NCBI RefSeq assembly: GCF_003663825.1
Contig: NZ_RCCC01000001.1
Location: forward strand, 2,860,501 to 2,924,500
DNA from: Acidovorax sp. 106
Lineage (GTDB): Bacteria; Pseudomonadota; Gammaproteobacteria; Burkholderiales; Burkholderiaceae_C
Direction: 5' to 3'
Length of the DNA: 64,000 nt
In this document: piece after piece, positions 54,266 through 63,489 of the stretch
Layout of the letters: each line of letters begins with the position of its first letter
How positions within the stretch are numbered: the first letter of the stretch is position 1
The notes under the pieces: model-generated
What the model was told of the DNA's origin: nothing
Database searches by the model: none
The model's input: the letters and a program-made list of their open reading frames with translations, nothing else
Program-made: the position numbers and the translations under genes

Positions 54266-54500
54266 TGCGCGGATACAAGCTACGTTGCGCTGAGCGCTTG
54301 GTGGCTTTAGGGTGGATATTCCATGTTTTTGATGTGGGGTGTCTGCCCTTTTGTCTTTTGGGGGTGCCGTTGCGAAGGCTTCAGCGGCCTGTGCAGGGGT
54401 GGTCGAGTCTGGGTTCGTTAGGCTTGCCCCGGGGTCGCTGCTGCATTGGCCTGCTGCGACTGCCTTTTTTACGCCCCAACACCCAGCATCCGGGGATGCC

Positions 54501-55025
54501 ATGATGGCCTCTGTCAAATATACGGCGCCAGCTGTGCGCTACCCTTTTGCAAGGAGTGCCGTATTGGGCTGGCTTTGTGTGTGGCTCGCTGTGGTTTCCG
54601 GTGCTGGAGTTGCTTGGTATGCAGCGAGTGTGTGGACTGCCGCAGGTCGAGGTGCCTTTGCCCTGGTGGCGATTTTGGGCTGGGTGATCGCGGCTTTGGG
54701 TGCTTTGGGGTACTGGCGGCGGTCTCCGCATGGCTTGTTGGCCTGGAACGGGCAAGTTTGGGCCTTACAAGCTGCCGATTCGGCGCAGGCAGGGATGTCT
54801 GAGGAGGGCGCGGCCTTGCGGCAGGCGCCTGCCGTTATTCTGGATTTGCAGCACACGCTGTGGATCTTGGTGCGCAGGGATGGCCATGCTCCGCTTTGGT
54901 TGTGGCTTGAGCGCTCGCAGCGCCCTGACCGCTGGGGTGATTTGCGCCGTGCGGTATATTCGCCCGCCATGCAGGCAGCCCCCACTGCTGTCCAATCTAC
55001 CGAGGCGCCAAGCCGAGAGCCCTAA
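54501..55025 (+). CDS. small membrane protein upstream of rpoE (YgfX/CptA-like position)
   Basis: 174 residues from ATG 54501 (a second ATG follows at once); the frame is open upstream to 54339 but that part is unconserved-looking. Two hydrophobic segments (about 20-65) form a membrane hairpin: AVLGWLCVWLAVVSGAGVAW and FALVAILGWVIAALGALGY. A cytoplasmic tail with VILDLQHTLWILVRRDG and LWLWLERSQRPDRWGDLRRAVYS follows, reminiscent of YgfX/CptA proteins, which in other bacteria affect cytoskeleton or flavinylation. Lies 20 bp before rpoE and is probably co-transcribed. Identity is tentative. Confidence 0.6.
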   Translation: MMASVKYTAPAVRYPFARSAVLGWLCVWLAVVSGAGVAWYAASVWTAAGRGAFALVAILGWVIAALGALGYWRRSPHGLLAWNGQVWALQAADSAQAGMSEEGAALRQAPAVILDLQHTLWILVRRDGHAPLWLWLERSQRPDRWGDLRRAVYSPAMQAAPTAVQSTEAPSREP

Positions 55026-55045
55026 GGCGTGATTTCTGAGTGCCC

Positions 55046-55672
55046 ATGAATGTAACCCCGCCTTCCCTTCCTGCAGACAGCGATCTCCAACTGGTGGAGC
55101 GCACGGTTGCAGGTGACCAGCGAGCCTACGAGCTGCTGGTCATCAAATACCAAAGGCGCATCGAGCGCCTGATCGGCCGGATGGTGCGCGACACAGATCT
55201 GGTGCAGGACATTGCACAGGAGACCTTCATCCGGGCTTATCGGGCGCTGCACCAGTTTCGGGGGGATGCCCAGTTTTATACCTGGCTCTACCGCATTGCT
55301 GTGAACACCGCCAAAAAGGCGTTGATGGACATGAAACGCAATCCGGTCATTTCCGAGAACGCCCTCAGAGGTGGAGACGATGAGGATGAAACTTCCCGCG
55401 TTGACAATGAACTAACCACCGAAGAAACGCCAGAAACCGTTTTGGCTGCACAGGAAATTGCTCGGGTGGTGAATGCCGCTATGGAGGCTTTGCCTGAGGA
55501 TTTACGGCAGGCTGTGACGCTGCGCGAGATTGAGGGGCTGAGCTACGAAGAAATTTCGCTGGCAATGAATTGCCCTATTGGTACGGTTCGGTCCCGGATT
55601 TTTCGGGCCCGTGAGGCGATTTCTGCGAAAGTGCGCCCGCTGTTGGACAAACAGTCTGGCAAGCGGTGGTGA
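55046..55672 (+). CDS. rpoE: RNA polymerase sigma-E (envelope stress, RpoE/AlgU type)
   Basis: 208 residues from ATG 55046; GTG 55040 is also possible. Region 2 DSDLQLVERTVAGDQRAYELLVIKYQRRIERL and DIAQETFIRAYRALHQFRGDAQFYTWLYRIAVNTAKK; region 4 ALPEDLRQAVTLREIEGLSYEEISLAMNCPIGTVRSRIFRAREAI. Followed by rseA, rseB and mucD, the standard control module: RseA holds it at the membrane, RseB guards RseA, and misfolded outer-membrane proteins release it. Confidence 0.96.
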   Translation: MNVTPPSLPADSDLQLVERTVAGDQRAYELLVIKYQRRIERLIGRMVRDTDLVQDIAQETFIRAYRALHQFRGDAQFYTWLYRIAVNTAKKALMDMKRNPVISENALRGGDDEDETSRVDNELTTEETPETVLAAQEIARVVNAAMEALPEDLRQAVTLREIEGLSYEEISLAMNCPIGTVRSRIFRAREAISAKVRPLLDKQSGKRW

Positions 55673-55805
55673 CTGGGACATGGCTGCGCCTCTTTCCTTC
55701 TTTCCGTGAGATGACGCAGTGAGTTGGCTTTGGTCGGGTGCGGAAGAAGGCGATACCGAAGTGTGCAGATCTGTATGTGTGGGGGCTGGTTAGACAGGTG
55801 ACATC

Positions 55806-56405
55806 ATGGACAAAGATTTGAATCAGTGCGAGCAGTTGTCGGCGTTAATGGATGGTGAGCTCGAAGGCGAGGCCTTGGCTGAGGCCTTGCGCTTGGCCCA
55901 CGGTGAAGAGAGCCAAGCCACGTGGGAGCTCTACCATCTGGTGGGCGATGTGTTGCGCTCGCCTGAATTGGCTGCGCACGCATCAAGCCCCTTGCTGGGG
56001 CGCTTGCGGGAGCAGCTGGCCCAAGAGCCTGCAGCAGCACGTGTGCCTTTGGTATTGCAATCTGAATCACCGGTGGTGTCTGTCCATGTGCCGCAGCCAG
56101 CGGCCAATGCGTCGGTGTTTCGCTGGAAGATGGTGGCCGGTATTGCGTCGATGGCTGCAGTCGCCGCCATCGGTTGGAATTCTGTCGAAGCCTTGAGGGG
56201 CGGCGGCGCGCAGTTGGCTTCTGCTCCGGTTGCACCACCTGCTTCGGTGGTGGCCGTTTCGGACGGGGCTGGGCAGCCCGTCATGTTGCGCGACCCACGC
56301 TTGGACGAACTGTTGCAGGCCCATAAACAATTCGGTAGCACTTCGGCTCTTCAGATGCCTGCGGGTTTTTTGCGCAATGCCACTTTTGAAGAGCCTTCTC
56401 GGTAA
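55806..56405 (+). CDS. rseA: anti-sigma-E factor RseA/MucA
   Basis: 199 residues. N-terminal sigma-binding domain with CEQLSALMDGELEGEALAEAL and WELYHLVGDVLRS. One membrane helix (about 103-120, VAGIASMAAVAAIGW). Periplasmic C-terminal domain ending LDELLQAHKQFGSTSALQMPAGFLRNATFE, the RseA C-domain that RseB contacts. Sits 133 bp after rpoE. Confidence 0.9.
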   Translation: MDKDLNQCEQLSALMDGELEGEALAEALRLAHGEESQATWELYHLVGDVLRSPELAAHASSPLLGRLREQLAQEPAAARVPLVLQSESPVVSVHVPQPAANASVFRWKMVAGIASMAAVAAIGWNSVEALRGGGAQLASAPVAPPASVVAVSDGAGQPVMLRDPRLDELLQAHKQFGSTSALQMPAGFLRNATFEEPSR

Positions 56406-56457
56406 CTCGCCTTGGCTGGTGCGGGGCAGGCCTCTCTTCTGTGTTCAGCAAGCATCC

Positions 56458-57507
56458 ATGAATCGAATGGCTGGCCTTTGGGGGTGTGCCGCAGTTCTTG
56501 CACTTACCTTAGGGTGGGGTGCGCCCATGGCAGTGGCTGCGGAGCCTCCTGCATCTGTTTCGCCCTTGTCTTCGGTGCAAGCCGTATCGGCGGACTTTGA
56601 TGTCACGCAATGGATGGCTCACATGCGTGGGGCTGCGTGTCGGCGCTCGTATGTGGGTACTTTTGTTGTGATCTCGGCCACAGGGGCTATGTCCAGCTCC
56701 CGCATTGCCCACGCTTGTGATGGGAGCTTGCAAGTGGAGCGTGTGGAAACCTTGTCGGGTGTGCCGCGCACCGTATTTCGGCGCAACGGTGAGGTCAGGA
56801 CCTTCTTTGCATCGTCGCGCACCGTGCGCACGGATCGCAGTGACACCCCAGCCTTGTTTCCACAGCCCTCCGTGGTGGCGGGCACCAAGCTCTCGCAGTT
56901 CTATGCTGTGCAGCGTTTAGGGCTGGAGCGTGTGGCTGGACGGAGTGCCGATGTGCTGTGGCTCAAGCCTCAAGACGATCTGCGGCTGGGCTATCGAATT
57001 TGGGCGGACCAGGAAACGGGGTTGGTCGTGAAGCTGCAAACCTTGTCGCCTGACGCCAAGGTGATGGAGCAGGCTGCGTTCTCGGAAATTGACTGGAATG
57101 CCAGTGTGAAAGCGGAAGACCTGTCACGCGCGATGGACGCTGTGGATGGATTTCAGCGTGTGTCACCTGAGGTGCGGAAGACCTCTGCCCAGGAAGAGGG
57201 GTGGGTATTGCGCCAGCCGGTTGAGGGCTTTGTTCCTGTCCAATGCTATCGGCGCACACTGTCTGTAGAGGCAGGTGCACGCAGTGTCTTGCAGTGCCTG
57301 TACTCTGACGGCTTGGCGTCTGTATCGCTGTTCATGGAGCCCATGGACGCTACGCGCCATGGTGGTGTGGCGGTGCAGGAGGTCAGCATGGGGGCAACCC
57401 AGATGCTGGCGCGCAGAGCAGGTGAAGACGCCTGGCTGACCATCGTGGGAGAAGTCCCGCGCAAGACGCTGCACCTTTTTTCCAAGCATTGGGAGCGGTT
57501 GCGCTGA
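56458..57507 (+). CDS. rseB: sigma-E regulatory protein RseB/MucB
   Basis: 349 residues from ATG 56458, with an alternative Met nine bases later. Signal peptide ends PMAVAA|EPPAS. The periplasmic MucB/RseB fold has two domains: YVGTFVVISATGAMSSSRIAH, VETLSGVPRTVFRRNGEVRTFF and a C-terminal part with VSLFMEPMDATRHGGVAVQEVSMGATQMLARRAG. Binds RseA and blocks its cleavage; senses lipids or LPS in E. coli. Part of the rpoE operon. Confidence 0.92.
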   Translation: MNRMAGLWGCAAVLALTLGWGAPMAVAAEPPASVSPLSSVQAVSADFDVTQWMAHMRGAACRRSYVGTFVVISATGAMSSSRIAHACDGSLQVERVETLSGVPRTVFRRNGEVRTFFASSRTVRTDRSDTPALFPQPSVVAGTKLSQFYAVQRLGLERVAGRSADVLWLKPQDDLRLGYRIWADQETGLVVKLQTLSPDAKVMEQAAFSEIDWNASVKAEDLSRAMDAVDGFQRVSPEVRKTSAQEEGWVLRQPVEGFVPVQCYRRTLSVEAGARSVLQCLYSDGLASVSLFMEPMDATRHGGVAVQEVSMGATQMLARRAGEDAWLTIVGEVPRKTLHLFSKHWERLR

Positions 57508-57589
57508 TCCGTTTCGGTGAACGTGTCTGCCGGTGCGTTCACTCGTCTGCCGAGTGTGCTGCCTGTATTGGCCTTCTGTTTTAAAAATC

Positions 57590-57642
57590 GGTTCCCACAT
57601 CAGCCCGTGTTTGGGAACCTATTTGCTTGGGTGCTCTTCAGA
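57590..57642 (+). promoter_or_regulatory. possible sigma-E promoter and inverted repeat before mucD/degP
   Basis: GGTTCCCA (57590-57597) and TGGGAACC (57612-57619) form an inverted repeat. The right arm overlaps a sigma-E-like -35 GGAACCT (57614-57620), with a -10-like TCAGA at 57638-57642 after 17 bp. The start codon is 45 bp further on. The degP gene of E. coli is a sigma-E target. Confidence 0.5.
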
Positions 57643-57686
57643 GATGCATTCGTGATTGGTAATTGTTACCTCGATTTGAAAGGCCC

Positions 57687-59150
57687 ATGATGTCTACTCT
57701 GGATTGGAAGTTGCTGCGTTCTGTTGCCTTGGCTGGTGTGTTCACTGGCCTGTCTGGGCTCACCGCGTTGGTGCCTGTCTCCGCTGCTGCGCAATCAGCG
57801 GTGGTGCGTGGTCTGCCAGACTTTACGGAGCTTGTAGAGCTGGCAGGTCCCTCTGTGGTCAATATCCGCACCACCGAGAAAGCATCAGCCCGCTCTGGAG
57901 CTGGTGCGATGGATGAAGAGATGGCGGAATTTTTCAAGCGCTTCGGTGTGCCTATTCCCAACGCGCCGCGCCAGCAGCGCCCCCAGCAGGATGAGCAGCC
58001 ACGCGGTGTGGGGTCGGGGTTCATTCTCACTGCCGACGGCGTTGTGATGACCAATGCGCATGTGGTCGAAGGGGCCGATGAAGTGATCGTGACCCTCGCA
58101 GACAAACGGGAATTCAAGGCGCGGATCGTGGGCGCAGACAAGCGCACGGATGTGGCTGTGGTCAAAATTGAGGCCAGTGGTTTGCCTGCGGTGAAGGTGG
58201 GTGATGTCAGCCGCCTGAAGGTTGGCGAGTGGGTGATGGCGATTGGTTCTCCGTTTGGCCTGGAGAACACGGTCACGGCAGGCATCGTGAGTGCCAAGCA
58301 GCGTGACACGGGTGACTACCTGCCATTCATTCAGACCGATGTGGCGATCAATCCTGGCAATTCCGGTGGGCCACTGATCAACATGCGCGGAGAGGTGGTG
58401 GGCATCAACAGCCAGATTTACTCCCGCTCTGGGGGATTTATGGGGATTTCATTTGCGATTCCCATGGACGAGGCGATGCGTGTGAGCGAGCAGCTGCGTG
58501 CCTCCGGTCGCGTGACACGTGGGCGTATTGGCGTGCAGATTGGCCCCGTGACCAAGGACGTGGCGGAGTCTCTGGGCCTGGGCAAGGCGCAAGGTGCGTT
58601 GGTGACGGGGGTGGAGTCGGGCTCGCCAGCGGAAAAAGCCGGTGTCGAGGCGGGGGACATCATCATTCGCTTTGAGGGTAAGGCGATTGAAAAAGTGGCT
58701 GATCTGCCCCGCTTGGTGGGGAACACCAAACCTGGCAGTAAGAGCAGCTTGACTGTGTTTCGGCGTGGGCAAAGCCGTGACCTTGCTGTCACCATTGCCG
58801 AGATTGAGCCGGACAAAGTGGCTGTGAAAACGACGGACCGTGAGGAGCGTGCCAAGGCTTCTGCGGCAGGGCAGCAAGTGGGGTTGACGGTGACGGAGTT
58901 GCCGGATGCTCAAAAGAAGGAGCTCAAACTCAAAGGCGGTGTTTTGGTCTCGGCCGCAGTCGATGGCGCTGCCAGGGCTGGCTTGCGTGAGGGGGACATC
59001 ATCCTGGCGATCGCCAATACCGAGGTGTCTGGCGTGAAGGACTTTGATGCCATCCTTGGCAAGGTAGACAAGAGCAAGACCTTGAGTGTGTTGTATCGCC
59101 GTGGGGAGTGGGCGCAATACGCGCTGATTCGTCCTGTGCCAGCCCGTTGA
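57687..59150 (+). CDS. mucD: periplasmic serine protease/chaperone DegP/MucD
   Basis: 487 residues from ATG 57687 (the next ATG is equally possible). Signal peptide ends LVPVSAAAQS. Trypsin-like domain with catalytic His in MTNAHVVEGA, Asp in KRTDVAVVKIEA and Ser in INPGNSGGPLINM. Two PDZ domains: GRIGVQIGPVTKDVAESLGL and QQVGLTVTELPDAQKKELKL. The Q-loop region is rich in Gln/Arg. Degrades misfolded envelope proteins. Usual last gene of the rpoE-rseAB module. Confidence 0.95.
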   Translation: MMSTLDWKLLRSVALAGVFTGLSGLTALVPVSAAAQSAVVRGLPDFTELVELAGPSVVNIRTTEKASARSGAGAMDEEMAEFFKRFGVPIPNAPRQQRPQQDEQPRGVGSGFILTADGVVMTNAHVVEGADEVIVTLADKREFKARIVGADKRTDVAVVKIEASGLPAVKVGDVSRLKVGEWVMAIGSPFGLENTVTAGIVSAKQRDTGDYLPFIQTDVAINPGNSGGPLINMRGEVVGINSQIYSRSGGFMGISFAIPMDEAMRVSEQLRASGRVTRGRIGVQIGPVTKDVAESLGLGKAQGALVTGVESGSPAEKAGVEAGDIIIRFEGKAIEKVADLPRLVGNTKPGSKSSLTVFRRGQSRDLAVTIAEIEPDKVAVKTTDREERAKASAAGQQVGLTVTELPDAQKKELKLKGGVLVSAAVDGAARAGLREGDIILAIANTEVSGVKDFDAILGKVDKSKTLSVLYRRGEWAQYALIRPVPAR

Positions 59151-59404
59151 CTTGGATGACTGGCCGTGCGCCTGCGGGGATGTGCAGCGGCAAGTCAAGC
59201 CCTTGCACGTTCTCAAAATGGTTTGAAAGTTAGTTGTCGCCAACTTAAAATTTTTGCAATTACCGATTTCGATAGAATAGAGCCGGCTCTCAGCGCTTGA
59301 ATGCATATCGGCGAGGTCTTCCTCCACGATACGGTATGTATAAAAGCCATTCACAGCTGTTCCACAGCTCGCCCACATGTTGTGCACCAATTAAGTGGCG
59401 ATGC

Positions 59405-59413
59405 TGTGGATAA
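59405..59413 (-). promoter_or_regulatory. perfect DnaA box
   Basis: TGTGGATAA, i.e. TTATCCACA on the minus strand, is the DnaA consensus. TGTTCCACA at 59359-59367 (seven of nine positions) and CATTCACAG just before it are weaker matches. No dnaA, dnaN or gidA gene is near. Confidence 0.5.
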
Positions 59414-59506
59414 ATTGTGTGTAAGTTTTTTGTTGCAACGTGGCAACGACCCCCGCATGCGGTGGAGCGGGCTGTTTGGCATGGCCTTTTTGCCTACAAT
59501 GAAGCT

Positions 59507-59571
59507 CCAACCATCGCAGTTGCCAATGATTGTTGGTTCAGGGCGCGTCGCCATTCGACGCGCCCTTTTTT
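59507..59571 (+). ncRNA. candidate 65-nt structured small RNA or lepA leader with terminator
   Basis: A -10-like TACAAT (59495-59500) ends 6 bp before the region; no good -35 is visible. Stem 1 pairs CCAACCATC (59507-59515) with GATTGTTGG (59528-59536), eight of nine positions. Stem 2 is a perfect 11-bp rho-independent terminator, AGGGCGCGTCG with CGACGCGCCCT (59540-59566), followed by a T tract. No coding gene precedes the terminator within 380 bp. Confidence 0.5.
59540..59571 (+). terminator. strong rho-independent terminator upstream of lepA
   Basis: AGGGCGCGTCG, loop CCATT, CGACGCGCCCT, then TTTTT. It lies 45 bp before the lepA start codon, so it either ends an independent small RNA or attenuates transcription into lepA. 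Confidence 0.88.
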
Positions 59572-59615
59572 CTTGTGCGCGCCTTTCTCACCCCATTATT
59601 TGACGCTTTCCGTTG

Positions 59616-61424
59616 ATGAATCACATCAGAAATTTCTCCATCATCGCGCACATCGACCATGGCAAGTCGACGTTGGCAGACCGCTTGATCCAGCGTTGCG
59701 GCGGGCTTGCTGAGCGCGATATGGAGGCCCAGGTCCTGGACTCCATGGACATTGAAAAGGAACGCGGGATCACGATCAAGGCACAGACTGCGGCGCTGCA
59801 ATACAAGGCCAAGGATGGACAGGTCTACAACCTCAACTTGATCGATACGCCCGGGCATGTGGACTTCTCGTACGAAGTGAGTCGCTCCTTGTCTGCGTGC
59901 GAAGGCGCGTTGCTGGTGGTCGATGCATCGCAGGGTGTTGAGGCCCAGACGGTGGCCAACTGTTACACCGCACTGGAATTGGGCGTAGAGGTGCTTCCTG
60001 TTCTGAACAAGATGGATCTGCCCAACGCCGATCCTGACAACGCCAAGGCAGAAATCGAGGATGTCATTGGCATCGATGCTGCGGACGCTATCCCTTGTTC
60101 CGCGAAAACGGGTTTGGGCATTGAGGAAATCCTGGAGCTGATCGTCGCTAAGGTGCCAGCCCCCAAGGGCAACCCCACGGGCCCTTTGCGCGCCATGATC
60201 ATCGACAGCTGGTTCGACCCCTACGTCGGGGTAGTGATGCTGGTGCGTGTCGTGGACGGCCGCTTGGCCAAGGGTGAGCGCTTCAAGATGATGGCCACGG
60301 GGGCTGTGTACAACGCGGACAACCTGGGTGTATTCACACCGGCCAACCTGGCCTTGGAAGCGCTGGAGGCCGGGCAGGTGGGTTACATCATTGCGGGCAT
60401 CAAAGAACTGCAGGCCGCCAAGGTGGGGGACACCATCACCCTGGAAAAAAAGCTGCCCAACAACGCCGGGCCAGCGACAGAAGCCCTGCCGGGTTTCAAG
60501 GAAATCCAGCCCCAGGTGTTTGCTGGCCTGTACCCCACCGAAGCGAGTGAGTACGACTCCTTGCGCGATGCGCTGGAAAAGCTCAAGCTCAACGATGCCT
60601 CGCTGCACTATGAGCCCGAAGTCAGCCAGGCTTTGGGTTTTGGCTTCCGATGCGGCTTCCTGGGCCTGTTGCATATGGAAATCGTGCAGGAGCGTCTGGA
60701 GCGCGAGTTTGACCAAGACCTGATCACCACAGCCCCCAGCGTGGTCTACCAAGTGGTCAAGGCCGATGGTGAAGTCATCATGGTCGAGAACCCCTCCAAG
60801 ATGCCTGACCAGGGACGTTTGGAGGAAATCCGCGAGCCCATCGTCACCGTGCACCTGTACATGCCGCAGGACTACGTGGGGCCCGTGATGACGCTGGCCA
60901 ACCAAAAGCGCGGTGTGCAAATGAACATGGCCTATCACGGGCGCCAGGTGATGTTGACCTACGAAATGCCTTTGGGCGAAATCGTGCTCGACTTCTTTGA
61001 CAAGCTCAAATCGGTGTCACGCGGTTATGCGTCCATGGACTACGAGTTCAAGGAGTACCGTGCCTCGGATGTGGTCAAGGTGGACATCCTGCTCAATGGC
61101 GAGAAGGTGGACGCTTTGTCCATCATCGTGCACCGCTCACAGTCGCAATACCGCGGCCGGGCGGTGGTGGCCAAGATGCGCGAAATCATCAGCCGCCAGA
61201 TGTACGACGTGGCCATTCAGGCGGCCATCGGTGCCAACATCATTGCGCGCGAGACCATCAAGGCCCTGCGCAAGAACGTGCTGGCCAAATGCTACGGTGG
61301 CGACATCAGCCGCAAGCGCAAGCTGCTCGAAAAGCAGAAGGCCGGTAAGAAGCGGATGAAACAGATTGGCTCGGTGGAGGTGCCCCAAGAGGCGTTTCTG
61401 GCCATTTTGCAGGTGGAAGATTGA
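59616..61424 (+). CDS. lepA: elongation factor 4 (LepA)
   Basis: 602 residues from ATG 59616. GTPase: G1 [15 protein letters not shown]2 [11 protein letters not shown]3 [13 protein letters not shown]4 NKMDLP, followed by domains II, III and V and the LepA-specific C-terminal domain ([33 protein letters not shown]). Acts on the ribosome in back-translocation or initiation. Stop overlaps the lepB start (TGATG). Confidence 0.97.
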   Translation: MNHIRNFSIIAHIDHGKSTLADRLIQRCGGLAERDMEAQVLDSMDIEKERGITIKAQTAALQYKAKDGQVYNLNLIDTPGHVDFSYEVSRSLSACEGALLVVDASQGVEAQTVANCYTALELGVEVLPVLNKMDLPNADPDNAKAEIEDVIGIDAADAIPCSAKTGLGIEEILELIVAKVPAPKGNPTGPLRAMIIDSWFDPYVGVVMLVRVVDGRLAKGERFKMMATGAVYNADNLGVFTPANLALEALEAGQVGYIIAGIKELQAAKVGDTITLEKKLPNNAGPATEALPGFKEIQPQVFAGLYPTEASEYDSLRDALEKLKLNDASLHYEPEVSQALGFGFRCGFLGLLHMEIVQERLEREFDQDLITTAPSVVYQVVKADGEVIMVENPSKMPDQGRLEEIREPIVTVHLYMPQDYVGPVMTLANQKRGVQMNMAYHGRQVMLTYEMPLGEIVLDFFDKLKSVSRGYASMDYEFKEYRASDVVKVDILLNGEKVDALSIIVHRSQSQYRGRAVVAKMREIISRQMYDVAIQAAIGANIIARETIKALRKNVLAKCYGGDISRKRKLLEKQKAGKKRMKQIGSVEVPQEAFLAILQVED

Positions 61425-62398
61425 TGCGGTTCATGCAAACTCTCACGTCGCTGATTCTGGCGGCTTTTGCCGGGTACATCGGTGCTTGGTATTTTGGTGC
61501 GCTGGAAGGCAACTTTGCCTTGCTGTTGTTTTTGGCCACCGTCGTGACGGGTGTCTATTGGCTGGGCGAACGCTTTTACTTTTTGCCCCAGCGCCGCAAG
61601 GCTGCGCAAGCCATCGAAGATGCCGCTGTGCAGCGCCGGGCCGAGTTGGACCGCATGGGCATCCAGAAGGTGGATGTGGACGCCGAAGAAGCCAAAGGCC
61701 GCATCCTCATGCAGCCCTGGTGGCTGGATTGGACCGCAGGCCTGTTCCCCGTCATCGTGGCGGTGTTTGTGTTGCGCTCCTTTCTGTTTGAGCCGTTCAA
61801 GATTCCTTCGGGCTCCATGATTCCGACCCTGCGGGTGGGCGATCTGATCCTCGTGAACAAGTTCACCTATGGCGTGCGTTTGCCGGTCATCCACACCAAG
61901 ATCACCGAGGGCAACAAGCCCGCACGGGGTGACGTACTGGTGTTCCGTTACCCTCCGCAGCCTACGCTTGACTACATTAAGCGTGTGGTGGGCGTGCCGG
62001 GGGACGAGGTGGCCTACCTGAACAAGCGCTTGACCATCAATGGCAAGCCCGTGCAGACGGTTGCCCAGCCTGACTTTCTGGAAGAAGAAAGCATGCGCTA
62101 CTTCAAGCAGTTTGAAGAGCAACTGGGCGCGCAACCGCATCGCCTCATCAACAACCCTGAAGCTCCTGCGTTTGTGCAAGGTGCCAGCAACTTTGCCTAC
62201 CGCGAAAACTGCCGCTACAGTGTGGAGGGTGTGGTTTGCAAGGTGCCTGAAGGCCACTATTTCATGATGGGCGACAACCGCGACAACTCCCTGGATTCCC
62301 GCTATTGGGGGTTCGTGCCTGAAGGCAATATCGTGGGCAAGGCGTTTTTCGTCTGGATGAACTTTGGCGACTTCAAGCGCATTGGGCCGTTTCACTGA
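61424..62398 (+). CDS. lepB: signal peptidase I
   Basis: 324 residues from ATG 61424. Two N-terminal membrane helices (about 6-28 and 103-122). Catalytic Ser in IPSGSMIPTLRVGD and catalytic Lys in DYIKRVVGVPGDEV; box E GDNRDNSLDSRYWGFVP. Removes signal peptides of exported proteins. Translationally coupled to lepA. Confidence 0.96.
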   Translation: MRFMQTLTSLILAAFAGYIGAWYFGALEGNFALLLFLATVVTGVYWLGERFYFLPQRRKAAQAIEDAAVQRRAELDRMGIQKVDVDAEEAKGRILMQPWWLDWTAGLFPVIVAVFVLRSFLFEPFKIPSGSMIPTLRVGDLILVNKFTYGVRLPVIHTKITEGNKPARGDVLVFRYPPQPTLDYIKRVVGVPGDEVAYLNKRLTINGKPVQTVAQPDFLEEESMRYFKQFEEQLGAQPHRLINNPEAPAFVQGASNFAYRENCRYSVEGVVCKVPEGHYFMMGDNRDNSLDSRYWGFVPEGNIVGKAFFVWMNFGDFKRIGPFH

Positions 62399-62436
62399 GC
62401 AGGCCACTGGCCGTATACAACAGGAGGGTATTGGGT

Positions 62437-62802
62437 ATGAATTTGCATTACACAACAGCGCGTGCGCGTCAACGTGGCCTGTCTTTCGTTGGCGTGATTT
62501 TCATTGGTGTGCTGGCCGTGGCTGCCTTTGCGATTGGTGGGCAGTCGGTGCCGATTTTTCTGGAGTACCAGGCGATCCGTAAGGCCACTCTCAAGGCCTC
62601 TAAAGAGGGTTCAACAGTGGCGGACATCCGCGCCTCGTTTGATCGCGCCGGGGCCATTGACAACATCAGCTCCATTTCTGGCAAGGATTTGGAGATCACC
62701 AAGCGCGGTGACAAGACCGTTGTGGGCTTCAAGTACTCCCGCGAGATTGCGTTGGCTGGCCCAGCCTTCCTTGTCTACCGTTTGCAATACCAGACCGATT
62801 AA
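62437..62802 (+). CDS. DUF4845 membrane-anchored protein
   Basis: 121 residues from ATG 62437 with GGAGGG 8 bases upstream. A type-IV-pilin-like N-terminal hydrophobic segment, RQRGLSFVGVIFIGVLAVAA, then an extracytoplasmic domain with VADIRASFDRAGAIDNISSISGKDLEI. Matches DUF4845, regularly placed between lepB and rnc in betaproteobacteria and pseudomonads. Function unknown. Confidence 0.85.
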   Translation: MNLHYTTARARQRGLSFVGVIFIGVLAVAAFAIGGQSVPIFLEYQAIRKATLKASKEGSTVADIRASFDRAGAIDNISSISGKDLEITKRGDKTVVGFKYSREIALAGPAFLVYRLQYQTD

Positions 62803-62805
62803 TTA

Positions 62806-63489
62806 GTGCATCCCAGTCTCTCTTCGCTGCAGGTCCGCCTGCAGCATATTTTTTCCGATCCCTCGCTTTTGCAGCGGGCCGTCACCCACCGCAGTTTCTC
62901 GGCCGACCACAACGAACGGCTGGAGTTCTTGGGAGACTCTGTCTTGAACCTGGCTGTGGCCAGCTTGCTGTACCAGCGGTTGGCGCAGTTGCCCGAGGGC
63001 GATCTTTCCCGGGTGCGGGCCAATCTGGTCAAGCAAGACACTCTGCACCAGTTGGCTTTGCGCTTGAAGGTCTCTGAGGTGCTTCGTTTGGGCGAGGGGG
63101 AGTCCAAGTCCGGCGGGCAACAACGTCCTTCTATCTTGGCCGATGCCCTGGAGGCCTTGATTGGTGCGGTCTATCTGGATGCTGGCTATGCCGGTGCCGA
63201 GGCGCTGGTGCACCGCCTGTTCGAGGGGGTGGAGATCAATCCCCAGATGCAGGCGGTGGCCAAAGACCCCAAGACGGCATTGCAGGAGTGGCTGCAGGGC
63301 CGCAAAATGAAGCTGCCGCAGTACCGCGTGGTGGGCACCGTGGGCGAGGCCCACCGCCAGACCTTCGATGTGGAGTGCGATATTGCAGAACTGGGGTTGA
63401 CCGAACGTGGCATCGGCGGCTCCCGCAGGGCAGGCGAGCAGGCCGCCGCAGGCGCCATGTTGGCCACACTGAAAGCGAAAAAATTATGA
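62806..63489 (+). CDS. rnc: ribonuclease III
   Basis: 227 residues from GTG 62806, three bases after the previous stop. RNase III signature [20 protein letters not shown], second acidic site [17 protein letters not shown], and a C-terminal double-stranded RNA-binding domain ([23 protein letters not shown]). Processes rRNA and double-stranded RNA. Overlaps era by ATGA. Confidence 0.97.
   Translation: MHPSLSSLQVRLQHIFSDPSLLQRAVTHRSFSADHNERLEFLGDSVLNLAVASLLYQRLAQLPEGDLSRVRANLVKQDTLHQLALRLKVSEVLRLGEGESKSGGQQRPSILADALEALIGAVYLDAGYAGAEALVHRLFEGVEINPQMQAVAKDPKTALQEWLQGRKMKLPQYRVVGTVGEAHRQTFDVECDIAELGLTERGIGGSRRAGEQAAAGAMLATLKAKKL

Larger units (their letters stand above)
59151..59615. other. intergenic region mucD-lepA
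   Basis: This 465-bp gap contains no long gene. Its left part is A+T-rich; the middle holds a perfect DnaA box and two weaker look-alikes; the right part holds a -10-like box, two stem-loops and a strong terminator, annotated separately as a candidate small RNA. Confidence 0.5.

Noticed and set aside
59499..59603. 34-codon leader peptide running through the terminator before lepA
   Set aside because: Its ATG overlaps the -10-like box, so it would lie before the transcript start, and there is no ribosome site.
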